A stretch of 64,000 nucleotides of DNA, from assembly GCF_030269325.1 (NCBI RefSeq), contig NZ_BSTD01000006.1, positions 558,001 through 622,000 of the forward strand, in the 5' to 3' direction. Positions within the stretch are counted from its first letter, which is position 1. Each line of letters starts with the position of its first letter. Of the stretch, positions 16,613-25,424 are shown piece after piece. The notes under the pieces were generated by a model. The model did not search any database. It was not told the origin of the DNA and saw nothing but the letters and a program-made list of their open reading frames with translations. The DNA comes from Amycolatopsis sp. NBRC 101858. GTDB lineage: Bacteria; Actinomycetota; Actinomycetes; Mycobacteriales; Pseudonocardiaceae. The translations under genes were made by a program, and so were the position numbers.

Positions 16613-17509
16613 TCACAGAACGCGCAGGAGTCCTTCTTGGACGACCGTCGCGATGAGCGTGCCGTCCGCGCCGAAGAACCGGCCGGTGGCGAGACCGCGC
16701 GCGCCGGAGGCGGTCGGTGACGCGCTGTCGTAGAGGAACCACTCGTCGGCGCGGAAGGGCCGGTGGAACCAGAGCGCGTGGTCCAGGCTCGCGCCGAGCA
16801 CCTTGTCGGTGTCCCAGTAGACGCCGTGGCGCGCCAGCACCGAGTCGAGCAGGGTCATGTCCGAGGCGTAGGTCAGCACGCAGACGTGCAGCAGCTGCTG
16901 GTCGGGCAGCTTCCCGTCGGCGCGCATCCACACCTGGTTGCGCGCGGGCCGCTCCCCCGTCTCGCGGGTGACCCACGGCGGCTCGTTGACGTAGCGCACG
17001 TCGATCGGCCGCGGCCGGCTGTGGGCGCCGATCGCGTAGCCCTCGGCACGTTCCATCAGCGTCGGCAGCGTCTCGGGGGCCGGCACGCCCTCGGGCATCT
17101 CTTCGGCGTGCTCGATGCCCGGTTCGTCCTTCTGGAACGACGCCGAGAGCGAGAAGATCGCCTTGCCGTGCTGGATCGCGATGACCCGGCGGGTGGTGAA
17201 CGAGCGGCCGTCGCGGATCCGGTCGACCTCGTAGATGATCGGGACGCTCGGGTCGCCGCCGCGGATGAAGTACGCGTGCAGCGAGTGGACCCGGCGTTCG
17301 TCGGGGACCGTGCGCCCGGCCGCGACCAGCGCCTGGCCGGCGACCTGCCCGCCGAACACCCGCACCGGCGAGTGGGCGGGCGAGACGCCGCGGAAGATGT
17401 TCTCCTCGATCTTCTCGAGGTCCAGCAGCGCGATCAGGCGGTCCAGCACCGGCTGGCCGCCACCCGGGATCTCCAGCTCGGTGGCGGCCGTCCTGGCCAT
17501 TTCAGTCAT
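16613..17509 (-). CDS. tesB: acyl-CoA thioesterase II
   Basis: 298 residues, double hot-dog fold of the TesB family. VFGGQVAGQALVAAGRTV lies in the first hot-dog; the second contains the catalytic Asp of TLLDSVLARHG, HALWFHRPF, and the Gln of VVQEGLLRVL near the end. It hydrolyses medium- to long-chain acyl-CoAs to free acid and CoA. ATG at 17509; a second ATG three codons in is possible. It lies 36 bp downstream of pyruvate kinase in the same direction, a pairing common in actinobacteria. Confidence 0.93.
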   Translation of the reverse strand: MTEMARTAATELEIPGGGQPVLDRLIALLDLEKIEENIFRGVSPAHSPVRVFGGQVAGQALVAAGRTVPDERRVHSLHAYFIRGGDPSVPIIYEVDRIRDGRSFTTRRVIAIQHGKAIFSLSASFQKDEPGIEHAEEMPEGVPAPETLPTLMERAEGYAIGAHSRPRPIDVRYVNEPPWVTRETGERPARNQVWMRADGKLPDQQLLHVCVLTYASDMTLLDSVLARHGVYWDTDKVLGASLDHALWFHRPFRADEWFLYDSASPTASGARGLATGRFFGADGTLIATVVQEGLLRVL

Positions 17510-17545
17510 GGCCAGACCCTATGTGCTGCGGGGGTGGGACGTCCC

Positions 17546-18970
17546 TTATGCGTGGTCGTCTTCACCGAGGCGGTGCACGTGGATCAGGTTCGTCGAGCCC
17601 ACGGTGCCCGGGGGCGAACCGGCCACGATGACGACCAGGTCGCCCTTCTGGTACTTGCCCATCTCCAGCATCGCGTGGTCGACCTGCTGGATCATCTGGT
17701 CGGTCGACTCCACCCGCGGCACGATGTGGGTGTTGGTGCCCCAGGTCATCGACAGCTGGCTGCGCACGCAGTCCTCCGGCGTGAACGCCAGCAGCGGCAG
17801 CCGCGTGTGCAGCCGGGCCAGGCGGCGCACGGTGTCGCCGGACTGCGTGAAGGCGACCAGCGCCTTCGCGTTGAGCCGCTCGCCGATGTCGCGGGCGGCG
17901 TAGGAGATCACGCCGCGCTTGGTGCGCGGGACGTGCGTCAGCGGCGGCACGATCGGCGAGTCGGTCTCGACCGCCTCGACGATCCGGGCCATGGTCTGCA
18001 CGGTCTCGATCGGGTACCGCCCGACGCTGGTCTCGCCGGACAGCATCACCGCGTCGGTGCCGTCGAGCACCGCGTTCGCGACGTCGGAGGCCTCGGCGCG
18101 GGTCGGCCGGGAGTTGTTGATCATCGATTCGAGCATCTGCGTCGCGACGATGACCGGCTTCGCGTTCTCGCGGCAGATCTGGATGGCGCGCTTCTGCACC
18201 AGCGGGACCTGCTCCAGCGGCAGCTCGACGCCCAGGTCGCCGCGGGCGACCATCACGGCGTCGAAGGCCAGCACGATGGCTTCGAGGTTGTAGACGGCTT
18301 CGGGCTTCTCGATCTTGGCGACGACCGGCAGGCGTCCCTTGCCGACGCGGTCCATCACCTGGTGGACCAGGTCGATGTCGGCCGGCGAGCGGACGAAGGA
18401 CAGGGCGACGAAGTCCACTCCCAGCTCGAGGGCGAACTCGAGGTCCTCGATGTCCTTCTCGGACAGCGCCGGCACCGAAACGTCCATGCCGGGCAGCGAG
18501 ACGCCCTTGTTGTTGCTGACGGGACCGCCCTCGGTCACCTCGCAGACCACGTCCTGGCCCTCGACGCCCTTGACCACCAGGCCGACCTTGCCGTCGTCGA
18601 CCAGCAGGCGGTCACCGGGCTTGGCGTCCCGGGCGAGGCCCTTGTAGGTGGTCGAGACCCGGTCGTGGGTGCCGGCGACGTCCTCGACGGTGATCCGGAC
18701 GATGTCGCCGTTGTGCCACTCGACCGGGCCACCGGCGAACGTGCCGAGCCGGATCTTCGGACCCTGCAGGTCGGCGAGGACGCCGACCGCCCGGCCACTC
18801 TCGGCGGCGGCGTTCCGGATGAGGTCGTACACCTCCTTGTGGTCGCCGTGGCTGCCGTGGCTGAAGTTCATCCTGGCCACGTCCATGCCAGCGTCGACGA
18901 GGGCCCGCATCTTCTCCGGCGTAGCGGTAGCGGGGCCCATGGTGCAAACGATCTTCGCGCGTCGGCTCAC
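17546..18970 (-). CDS. pyk: pyruvate kinase
   Basis: 474 residues, full length. RRAKIVCTMGPA, MNFSHG, and the signature VARGDLGVELPLEQVPLVQK are clear; substrate loop MLESMINNSRPTRAEASDVANAVLDG follows. Transfers phosphate from phosphoenolpyruvate to ADP. The start is GTG without a ribosome binding site; TACGCT ends 8 nt before it, so the transcript may be leaderless. Confidence 0.96.
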   Translation of the reverse strand: MSRRAKIVCTMGPATATPEKMRALVDAGMDVARMNFSHGSHGDHKEVYDLIRNAAAESGRAVGVLADLQGPKIRLGTFAGGPVEWHNGDIVRITVEDVAGTHDRVSTTYKGLARDAKPGDRLLVDDGKVGLVVKGVEGQDVVCEVTEGGPVSNNKGVSLPGMDVSVPALSEKDIEDLEFALELGVDFVALSFVRSPADIDLVHQVMDRVGKGRLPVVAKIEKPEAVYNLEAIVLAFDAVMVARGDLGVELPLEQVPLVQKRAIQICRENAKPVIVATQMLESMINNSRPTRAEASDVANAVLDGTDAVMLSGETSVGRYPIETVQTMARIVEAVETDSPIVPPLTHVPRTKRGVISYAARDIGERLNAKALVAFTQSGDTVRRLARLHTRLPLLAFTPEDCVRSQLSMTWGTNTHIVPRVESTDQMIQQVDHAMLEMGKYQKGDLVVIVAGSPPGTVGSTNLIHVHRLGEDDHA

Positions 18971-19061
18971 GTTCGCACAGCGTAGTCCCTTGCCGGGCGT
19001 TCGTCTGTACCGATCCCGAAAAGTTCAAGAAAACTGTTCAGAAACTGTCCGGTCCGGCTGG

Positions 19062-19727
19062 TCAGCGCCGGGGCAGTTCACTGGGCCCGACGCGGTCGCG
19101 CGCCCACTCGTTGAACTCGCGCAGCTGCAGCCAGGCCTTCTTCACCCGATCGAGCGCCCCTCGTTCGTGCAGGACGTCGTCCGGTTCCCAGACGCGGACC
19201 GCGTACACCGAGCGGTAACGCAGCAGGTCGAGGCGGGGGTGGTCGGCGTCGAAGCCCCGCGGCTTCGACTTCAGCCGGTCGCCCCGGATCTCCCAGCCGG
19301 CCTTCTCGAGCTTCTTGAGGATCTTCTCGAGCGCTTCGCCGTGCAGCTCGGTGTCGACGGCCTTGCGGAAGCGGGCGATCTGGTCGGCGGCCAGGTGGAA
19401 GCAGCCGCCGCCGGCGCGCAGGCCCTCCGGCCCGACCTCGACGTAGTACGCGCCGCCGCCGCGGCCCTGCTCGACCACCGCGCCGCAGTGGGTCTTGTAC
19501 GGCGTCTTGTCCTTGGCGAACCGGACGTCGCGGTAGGGGCGGAACACCTTGGGCTCGCCGAAGCCGTCGGAGAACTCCGGCGCCAGCTCCGCGAGCAGCG
19601 CCTCCATCGGGGCGCGGACGTCGGTCTTGTAGGTCTCGACGTGGTCGTCCCAGTAGGGCTTCGAGTTGTCTTCCACGAGGCCGTCGTAGAAGTCGACGGC
19701 GTACTCGCCGAATCCGCTGAACTTCAC
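19062..19727 (-). CDS. DUF2461 (TIGR02453) family protein
   Basis: 221 residues from GTG at 19727. Family features: KFSGFGEYAVDFYDGLVEDNSKPYW at the N-terminus, KVFRPYRDVRFAKDKTPYKTHCGA in the middle, and GGGCFHLAADQIARFRKAV. The function of the family is not established. A GTG eight codons upstream is possible, but it would lie within a terminator hairpin, and TATCGT ends 7 nt before the 19727 GTG, the spacing of a leaderless start. Confidence 0.85.
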   Translation of the reverse strand: MKFSGFGEYAVDFYDGLVEDNSKPYWDDHVETYKTDVRAPMEALLAELAPEFSDGFGEPKVFRPYRDVRFAKDKTPYKTHCGAVVEQGRGGGAYYVEVGPEGLRAGGGCFHLAADQIARFRKAVDTELHGEALEKILKKLEKAGWEIRGDRLKSKPRGFDADHPRLDLLRYRSVYAVRVWEPDDVLHERGALDRVKKAWLQLREFNEWARDRVGPSELPRR

Positions 19728-19743
19728 GCACTGGACGATAAAC

Positions 19744-19826
19744 GGGGGCACCGACGGTTTCCGCGCCGGTGCCCCCGGGTCGAACCCGGTGCGGCCGGCG
19801 TTCCGCGCACGACCGGCCGCACCGGG
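19744..19826 (-). terminator. two consecutive hairpins after chitinase
   Basis: The first hairpin after the chitinase stop has a perfect 14-bp stem (19785-19798 with 19813-19826). The second has a perfect 10-bp stem GGGGGCACCG/CGGTGCCCCC (19744-19753 with 19767-19776). Together they should block readthrough into the DUF2461 gene. Confidence 0.75.
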
Positions 19827-19833
19827 AGTCCTG

Positions 19834-21054
<1,221 letters not shown>

Positions 21055-21113
21055 GTCTTCTCCCTCCGGAGAATTACTCACGGCGCCGGTGCCGGAGTGG
21101 TGGGGACCACACC

Positions 21114-21154
21114 ACCGTAAGTGGACTAGACCATTAGGTCAATGGTCTAGTCCA
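21114..21154 (-). promoter_or_regulatory. chitinase promoter with two DasR-like (dre) boxes
   Basis: On the minus strand TTGACC (21142-21137) and TACGGT (21119-21114) are separated by exactly 17 bp. Two copies of TGG(T/A)CTAG(A/T)CCA lie at 21122-21133 and 21143-21154 in inverted orientation, forming a perfect 14-bp inverted repeat with a 5-bp spacer. Streptomyces chitinase promoters carry related 12-bp TGGTCTAGACC elements recognised by DasR, the GlcNAc-responsive GntR regulator. One box covers the -35 edge and the other lies between -35 and -10, so binding would repress. Confidence 0.8.
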
Positions 21155-21222
21155 AGAAGCCCACTGGGCCGGTCGTGCGTGCCTTGACAGGAATATGCCG
21201 CCCGGAGCACATTCCAGGGGTG

Positions 21223-21531
21223 ATGCAGACGTTCGAGGTGCTGGCCGAGCCCCGCCGCCGCACGATCCTGGACCTGCTGCGCGACGGCGAGCGGTCGGTC
21301 GGCGAGCTGGTCGACGAGCTTTCCCTCAGCCAGCCCGCGGTGTCGAAGCACCTGCGGGTGCTGCGGGAGGCCGGGCTCGTGACGGTCCGGGTGGCGGCCC
21401 AGCGAAGGTGCTACGCGCTGCGGCCGGAGCCCCTGGCCGAAGTGGACGCTTGGCTGGCGCCGTACCGCGCGTTCTGGTCGGGCCGGCTCGACGCGCTGGA
21501 GCGCCGCCTGGACGAGACCGACCCGCGCTGA
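21223..21531 (+). CDS. ArsR-family transcriptional regulator
   Basis: 102 residues. FEVLAEPRRRTILDLLRDGERSVGELVDELSLSQPAVSKHLRVLREAGLVTV is a winged helix of the ArsR type; no metal-binding cysteine cluster is seen. The C-terminal DAWLAPYRAFWSGRLDALERRLDE is typical of the subgroup usually paired with SRPBCC (AHSA1) proteins, but no such gene is adjacent. ATG with AGGGG upstream is preferred to longer forms. Divergent from the chitinase; TTGACA at 21184 may be its -35. Confidence 0.85.
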   Translation: MQTFEVLAEPRRRTILDLLRDGERSVGELVDELSLSQPAVSKHLRVLREAGLVTVRVAAQRRCYALRPEPLAEVDAWLAPYRAFWSGRLDALERRLDETDPR

Positions 21532-21535
21532 GCCG

Positions 21536-21868
21536 TCAGGACCGCTCGAACTCGATGCCCGCGGCCGCCGCGCGGCGCTCGCCCCACTCGTACAGGGCCG
21601 TCAACGCCGGGCGGAGCTCCTCCCCCACCTCCGTCAGGTGGTACTCCACGTGCGGCACCCGGCCGTCGAACTCCAGGCGGCGGACGATGCCGTCCGCGGC
21701 CAGCTCGCGCAGCTGCTGGGTCAGCATCTTCTCGCTCACCCCCGGCATCCGCCGCCGCAGTTCGCCGTAGCGGTGGGCGCCCTCCTTCAGGTGCGCCAGG
21801 ATCACCGGCTTCCACTTGCCGCCGATGAGGTCGACCGCCAGCTCCACCGCGCAGTGGTACCGCTTCAT
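21536..21868 (-). CDS. HxlR-family transcriptional regulator
   Basis: 110 residues with the HxlR winged-helix signature: CAVELAVDLIGGKWKPVILAHL, YGELRRRMPGVSEKMLTQQLRELAADGIVRR and VEYHLTEVGEELRPALTALYEWG. HxlR proteins often sense oxidants or aldehydes. The ATG at 21868 follows GGGGGA. Convergent with the ArsR gene and divergent from a haemoglobin gene, which may be its target. Confidence 0.9.
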   Translation of the reverse strand: MKRYHCAVELAVDLIGGKWKPVILAHLKEGAHRYGELRRRMPGVSEKMLTQQLRELAADGIVRRLEFDGRVPHVEYHLTEVGEELRPALTALYEWGERRAAAAGIEFERS

Positions 21869-21935
21869 CCCATTCCCCCTACGCACCGGAAAGTACGTGG
21901 TTGCCCGGCCGGCGCACCACTGGTTGCCTGACCGG

Positions 21936-22409
21936 GTGAGACTGCCAGAAACCCCGACCCCCTACGAGTGGGCCGGCGGCCACGACGCCCTCGTGAAGCT
22001 GCTGACGATCTTCTACGGCCACGTCCTGGAAGACCCGCTGCTCGAACCGGTGTTCCGCGGCATGGACCCGGAGCACCCGAAGCACGTCGCGGTCTGGCTC
22101 GGCGAGGTCTTCGGCGGCCCGGCCGACTACTCCGGGAACCACGGCGGCCACGCCCACATGGTCGGCCGCCACCTCGGCCGCGGCATCACCGAGGAGCAGC
22201 GCCGCCGGTGGGTGAACCTGCTGCTCGACGCCGCCGACGAGGCCGGCCTGCCCGCCGATCCCGAGTTCCGCGCCGCCTTCGCCGGCTACCTCGAGTGGGG
22301 CAGCCGGCTCGCCGTGATCTTCTCGGCCCCCGGCGCCGAGCCGAACCTGCACGAACCGGTGCCGCACTGGGACTGGCCGATGCCGCCCTGGCAGCCGCCC
22401 GCGCCCTAG
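21936..22409 (+). CDS. truncated haemoglobin (group II-like)
   Basis: 157 residues from a GTG. The globin core is recognised by LLTIFYGHVLEDPLLEPVF, a proximal-histidine region GGHAHMVGRHLGRGITEEQRRRWVNLL, and the Trp at G8 in RRRWVNLL. Members bind O2 or NO and act in NO detoxification or redox sensing. The C-terminus is extended with a Pro/Trp-rich tail (HWDWPMPPWQPPAP). No ribosome binding site is visible, so initiation may be leaderless. Divergent HxlR gene; two TGGTTGCC direct repeats (21898 and 21921) lie between them. Confidence 0.8.
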   Translation: MRLPETPTPYEWAGGHDALVKLLTIFYGHVLEDPLLEPVFRGMDPEHPKHVAVWLGEVFGGPADYSGNHGGHAHMVGRHLGRGITEEQRRRWVNLLLDAADEAGLPADPEFRAAFAGYLEWGSRLAVIFSAPGAEPNLHEPVPHWDWPMPPWQPPAP

Positions 22410-22443
22410 CCGCATAGTGAGGGCAGCCGAAAGGAGGCTGCCC

Positions 22444-23880
22444 GTGATCAGGGTGGACGGCCGGACCCTCCGGTGCGCGGACGTCGTGACGGCGGCGCGC
22501 ACCGAGGGCCCGCTGGGCATCGACGTCTCGATCGCCGCGCTGCGTGGCGCCGAGAACGCGTGGAAACTCGCCGAGGAGCTGAGCACCCGGCGGCGGGTCT
22601 ACGGCCGGACGACCGGCGTCGGCGCCAACAAGGACGACACGGTCGAAAGCTCGCAGGAGCACGGCCTGCGCCTGCTGCGCAGTCACGCGGGCGGCAGCGG
22701 CGACCCGATGCCGCCCGGCCAGGTCCGCGCCATGATGCTGATCCGCCTGAACCAGCTGCTGGCCGGCCGGTCGGGGATCAGTCCCGAGCTGATCGGCGCG
22801 CTGGCCGAAGCGGTCCGCGCCGGCGCGTTGCCGCTGGTGCACCGGCTCGGCGCGATCGGCACCGGCGACCTCGCGCCGCTGGCCGAGACGGCGCTCGCGC
22901 TCACCGGGGAACGCGCGTGGGTCGAGGGGCACGTGCCGCCGGTGCCGGTGCACGCGGGCGACGCGCTGGCGTTCATGAGCAGCAACGCCGCGACGCTCGC
23001 CGAAGCGACCCTCGCCGCGATGCGGCTCGACGCGCTGACCCGGGCGAGCCACGCCGTCGCGGCGCTGACGTACGTCGCGCTCGACGGCAACCCCGAGGCG
23101 TACGCGACCCCGGTGCACGAAGCGCGGCCGCACGCGGGGCAGGTCGCGTGCGCGGCGGAGATGCGGCGCCTGCTCGGCATGCACCAGACGCCGAAGCCGG
23201 GGCGGCGGATCCAGGACCCGTTCGGGCTGCGGGCGTTCCCGCAGGTGCAGGGCCCGGCGCTGGACGCGATCCACTACCTGCGCGACGTCCTCGCCGTGGA
23301 AATCAACGCCAGCACCGAAAACCCGATGATCTCGACGGTCCACGGCGACGCGTACCACCACGCGCACTTCCACACGGCGTACGTGTCGACGGCACTGGAC
23401 CAGGCGCGGGCGACCGTGCACCAGGTGGCAGAGTTGTCGGTGGCGCGGCTCGGCGACCTGGTCGAGCCGGAGTTCACCGGGCTGCGGCCGTTCCTCGCGG
23501 CGGGCCCCGCGGGCAGCTCCGGCGTGATGATCCTCGAGTACGTCGCGCACGACGCGCTCACCGAGCTGCGGCAGGCGGCCCTGCCGGCAACGCTCGGCAC
23601 GGCGGTCGTCTCCCGCGGCCTCGAAGACCACGCGAGCTTCTCGACGCAGGCGGCCCGCGCGGCGACGGCGGCGTGTTCGGCCTACCAGCAGGTGCTCGGC
23701 TGCGAACTGGTGGCGGCGGTCCGGGCGCTGCGGATGCGCGACGCGGACCTGGTGGATCTCCCGGTGCGCGACGCGTTCGACGCGGCGTCCGAAGCGCTCG
23801 ACGCGAGCACCGACGACCGCCCGCTCACCGAAGACATCGCCGCCGCGGTCGGCGTCCTGGACACCCTCGCCCGCATCTAG
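22444..23880 (+). CDS. aromatic amino acid ammonia-lyase family protein with altered MIO triad
   Basis: 478 residues from GTG with AAAGGAGG 6 nt upstream. It has the family landmarks: YGRTTGVGANKD (catalytic Tyr loop), QDPFGLRAFPQVQGPALDA, ASTENPMI, and SRGLEDHASFSTQAA. At the position where histidine and phenylalanine ammonia-lyases have Ala-Ser-Gly, which cyclises into the MIO cofactor, this protein reads Gly139-Thr140-Gly141 (IGTGDLAPLAE). The rest of the active site looks intact. It may be a lyase or aminomutase with unusual cofactor formation, or a non-lyase homologue. No hut or PAL pathway genes are adjacent. Confidence 0.8.
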   Translation: MIRVDGRTLRCADVVTAARTEGPLGIDVSIAALRGAENAWKLAEELSTRRRVYGRTTGVGANKDDTVESSQEHGLRLLRSHAGGSGDPMPPGQVRAMMLIRLNQLLAGRSGISPELIGALAEAVRAGALPLVHRLGAIGTGDLAPLAETALALTGERAWVEGHVPPVPVHAGDALAFMSSNAATLAEATLAAMRLDALTRASHAVAALTYVALDGNPEAYATPVHEARPHAGQVACAAEMRRLLGMHQTPKPGRRIQDPFGLRAFPQVQGPALDAIHYLRDVLAVEINASTENPMISTVHGDAYHHAHFHTAYVSTALDQARATVHQVAELSVARLGDLVEPEFTGLRPFLAAGPAGSSGVMILEYVAHDALTELRQAALPATLGTAVVSRGLEDHASFSTQAARAATAACSAYQQVLGCELVAAVRALRMRDADLVDLPVRDAFDAASEALDASTDDRPLTEDIAAAVGVLDTLARI

Positions 23881-24061
23881 CGTGAACTCGAACCGCCCGC
23901 ACCGTACCTGCGCCCGGAAGTGCGGGCCGCGCTCTCCGAAGCCGTGGCGACGGTGCCGGGCCGGGCCGTCCTGGGCATCGCCTGGACCGGCACCACCGAG
24001 CACGGGATCGGCAACCAGGACGAGTTTCCTGTTCGTCGGCGCGGTGCGGCAGCGGCCCTGA
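23881..24061 (+). pseudogene. coding-like remnant downstream of the lyase-family gene
   Basis: Immediately after the TAG of the lyase gene the same frame stays open and coding-like (RELEPPAPYLRPEVRAAL..., GIAWTGTTEHGIGNQDEF). At about 24026 removing one T from TTT restores a second frame reading EFLFVGAVRQRP and a TGA at 24059-24061. No start or ribosome binding site is present. It is either the decayed end of another gene or a lost C-terminal extension. The parent family is not recognised. Confidence 0.5.
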
Positions 24062-24066
24062 ACGCG

Positions 24067-24103
24067 CGAAGGGCCGCCCCGGGAACCCCGGAGCGGCCCT
24101 TCG
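24067..24103 (-). terminator. terminator after phosphofructokinase gene
   Basis: Perfect outer stem CGAAGGGCCGC/GCGGCCCTTCG enclosing CCGGG...CCCGG, 8 bp after the stop codon of the minus-strand gene. Confidence 0.75.
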
Positions 24104-24111
24104 GCGGAAAC

Positions 24112-25137
24112 TCAGCCGAAGAAGACTTCGGCTTCCTGGTAGCGCTCGACCGGGACCGTCTTCAGCTCGGCCGTCGCCTCGGCCAGCTTCACGCGGACGA
24201 TGTCCGTGCCCTTCAGCGCCACCATCACGCCGAAGTCGCCGTCGGCCACCGCGTCCACCGCGTGCAGGCCGAAGCGCGTCGCCAGGACGCGGTCGTAGGC
24301 CGTCGGGGTGCCGCCGCGCTGGACGTGGCCCAGGACAACCGCGCGGGACTCCTTGCCGGTGCGGTGGGCGATCTCGTCGGCCAGCCAGGTGCCGATGCCG
24401 CCGAGGCGGACGTGCCCGAAGGCGTCCTTCTCGCCGGTGAGCAGCTTCTCCTCGCCGCCCTCGGGCAGCGCGCCCTCGGCGACGACGATGATCGGCGCGA
24501 ACTCCTTCTCGAAGCGGCGCTCGACCCAGGAGACGACCTGGTCGACGTTGAAGTGCCGCTCCGGCACCAGGATGACGCTCGCGCCGCCGGCCAGGCCGGA
24601 GTGCAGCGCGATCCAGCCGGCGTGGCGGCCCATGACCTCGACGACCAGCGCCCGGTGGTGCGACTCGGCGGTGGTGTGCAGCCGGTCGATCGCTTCGGTC
24701 GCGATGGAGACCGCGGTGTCGAAGCCGAAGGTGTAGTCGGTGGCGCCCAGGTCGTTGTCGATCGTCTTGGGCACGCCCACGACGCCGACGCCGTCGTCGG
24801 TCAGGCGCTTCGCGACGCCGAGGGTGTCCTCGCCGCCGATCGCGACCAGCGCGTCGACGCCCTGGTCGGCCAGGACCTGCTTGATCTTCTCGACGCCGCC
24901 CTCGACCTTGTACGGGTTGGTGCGCGAGGACCGCAGGATGGTGCCGCCGCGGGTGAGGATGTCCTCGACGTCGTTGAGGCCGAGCGGGCGGCTGTCCCCG
25001 GTCAGCGGGCCGTTCCAGCCGTTGCGGAAGCCCACGAAGTCCCAGCCGTGCACCTCGATGCCCTTGCGCACCACGGCGCGGATCACCGCGTTGAGTCCCG
25101 GGCAGTCGCCGCCGCCGGTCAGCACACCGACACGCAT
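24112..25137 (-). CDS. 6-phosphofructokinase, probably pyrophosphate-dependent
   Basis: 341 residues, PfkA family. Active-site segments: GVLTGGGDCPGLNAVIR, PKTIDNDLGATDYTFGFDTA and MGRHAGWIAL. Residue 104 is Asp (GGEDTLG) and residue 124 is Lys (PKTIDND); ATP-using enzymes normally have Gly at 104 and usually at 124, while the Asp104/Lys124 pair marks pyrophosphate-dependent enzymes such as that of Amycolatopsis methanolica. PPi use is therefore inferred, which would make the step reversible. ATG with GGAGG about 7 nt upstream. A terminator follows; the DAHP synthase leader is divergent. Confidence 0.85.
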   Translation of the reverse strand: MRVGVLTGGGDCPGLNAVIRAVVRKGIEVHGWDFVGFRNGWNGPLTGDSRPLGLNDVEDILTRGGTILRSSRTNPYKVEGGVEKIKQVLADQGVDALVAIGGEDTLGVAKRLTDDGVGVVGVPKTIDNDLGATDYTFGFDTAVSIATEAIDRLHTTAESHHRALVVEVMGRHAGWIALHSGLAGGASVILVPERHFNVDQVVSWVERRFEKEFAPIIVVAEGALPEGGEEKLLTGEKDAFGHVRLGGIGTWLADEIAHRTGKESRAVVLGHVQRGGTPTAYDRVLATRFGLHAVDAVADGDFGVMVALKGTDIVRVKLAEATAELKTVPVERYQEAEVFFG

Positions 25138-25272
25138 GAGAAGCCTCCGTCTGTTCTCTGGAGATGACAGTCACATTTCGTCGCCCGCCAGAGTAGCGGC
25201 TCACGTCTTGATCGGTGCAGCCCGTACCACCTGCCGAATCGGTCCGGCTCCGGTGTGTGCTAACTTGACTGC

Positions 25273-25338
25273 ATGCAGCGCTATTACTGGTTTACGAAGC
25301 CGGCCCCGGGTGGGCACGGCGGCGTGAACCTGCGCTGA
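25273..25338 (+). CDS. aromatic leader peptide (MQRYYWF..., 21 aa) upstream of DAHP synthase
   Basis: ATG at 25273, stop TGA at 25336-25338. Codons 4-7 (25282-25293) are Tyr-Tyr-Trp-Phe, one run covering all three aromatic amino acids; the Tyr4 TAT and Phe7 TTT codons are rare in this genome. An extended -10-like TGCTAACTT ends 6 nt before the ATG, so the transcript may start at or next to the ATG and be leaderless. The peptide ends 86 bp before the DAHP synthase start. It fits a ribosome-mediated attenuation control peptide for the first enzyme of the shikimate pathway. Confidence 0.85.
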   Translation: MQRYYWFTKPAPGGHGGVNLR

Positions 25339-25374
25339 CCTCCACCCCCGAGCCGGATTTCGAAACCGGCTCGG
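25307..25374 (+). promoter_or_regulatory. candidate attenuator structures of the DAHP synthase leader
   Basis: A perfect 9-bp stem CCGAGCCGG/CCGGCTCGG (25348-25356 with 25366-25374) starts 9 nt after the leader stop. CGGGTGG within the leader codons (25307-25313) is complementary, with a small bulge, to CCACCCCCG (25342-25350), which overlaps the stem base. Stalling at the aromatic codons would leave the first segment free and favour the alternative pairing. No T tract follows, so whether transcription or translation is controlled is open. Confidence 0.6.
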
Positions 25375-25424
25375 CGAGGGTCCCCCGCGCGGGTCGGTGT
25401 CCACCAGGAAGGAACACCCCCGCG

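Noticed and set aside
22444..22464. Similarity of the lyase gene start (GTGATCAGGGTGGACGG) to the 21-bp repeat unit
   Set aside because: Only a single partial match, coding for an ordinary N-terminus, with no neighbouring units.
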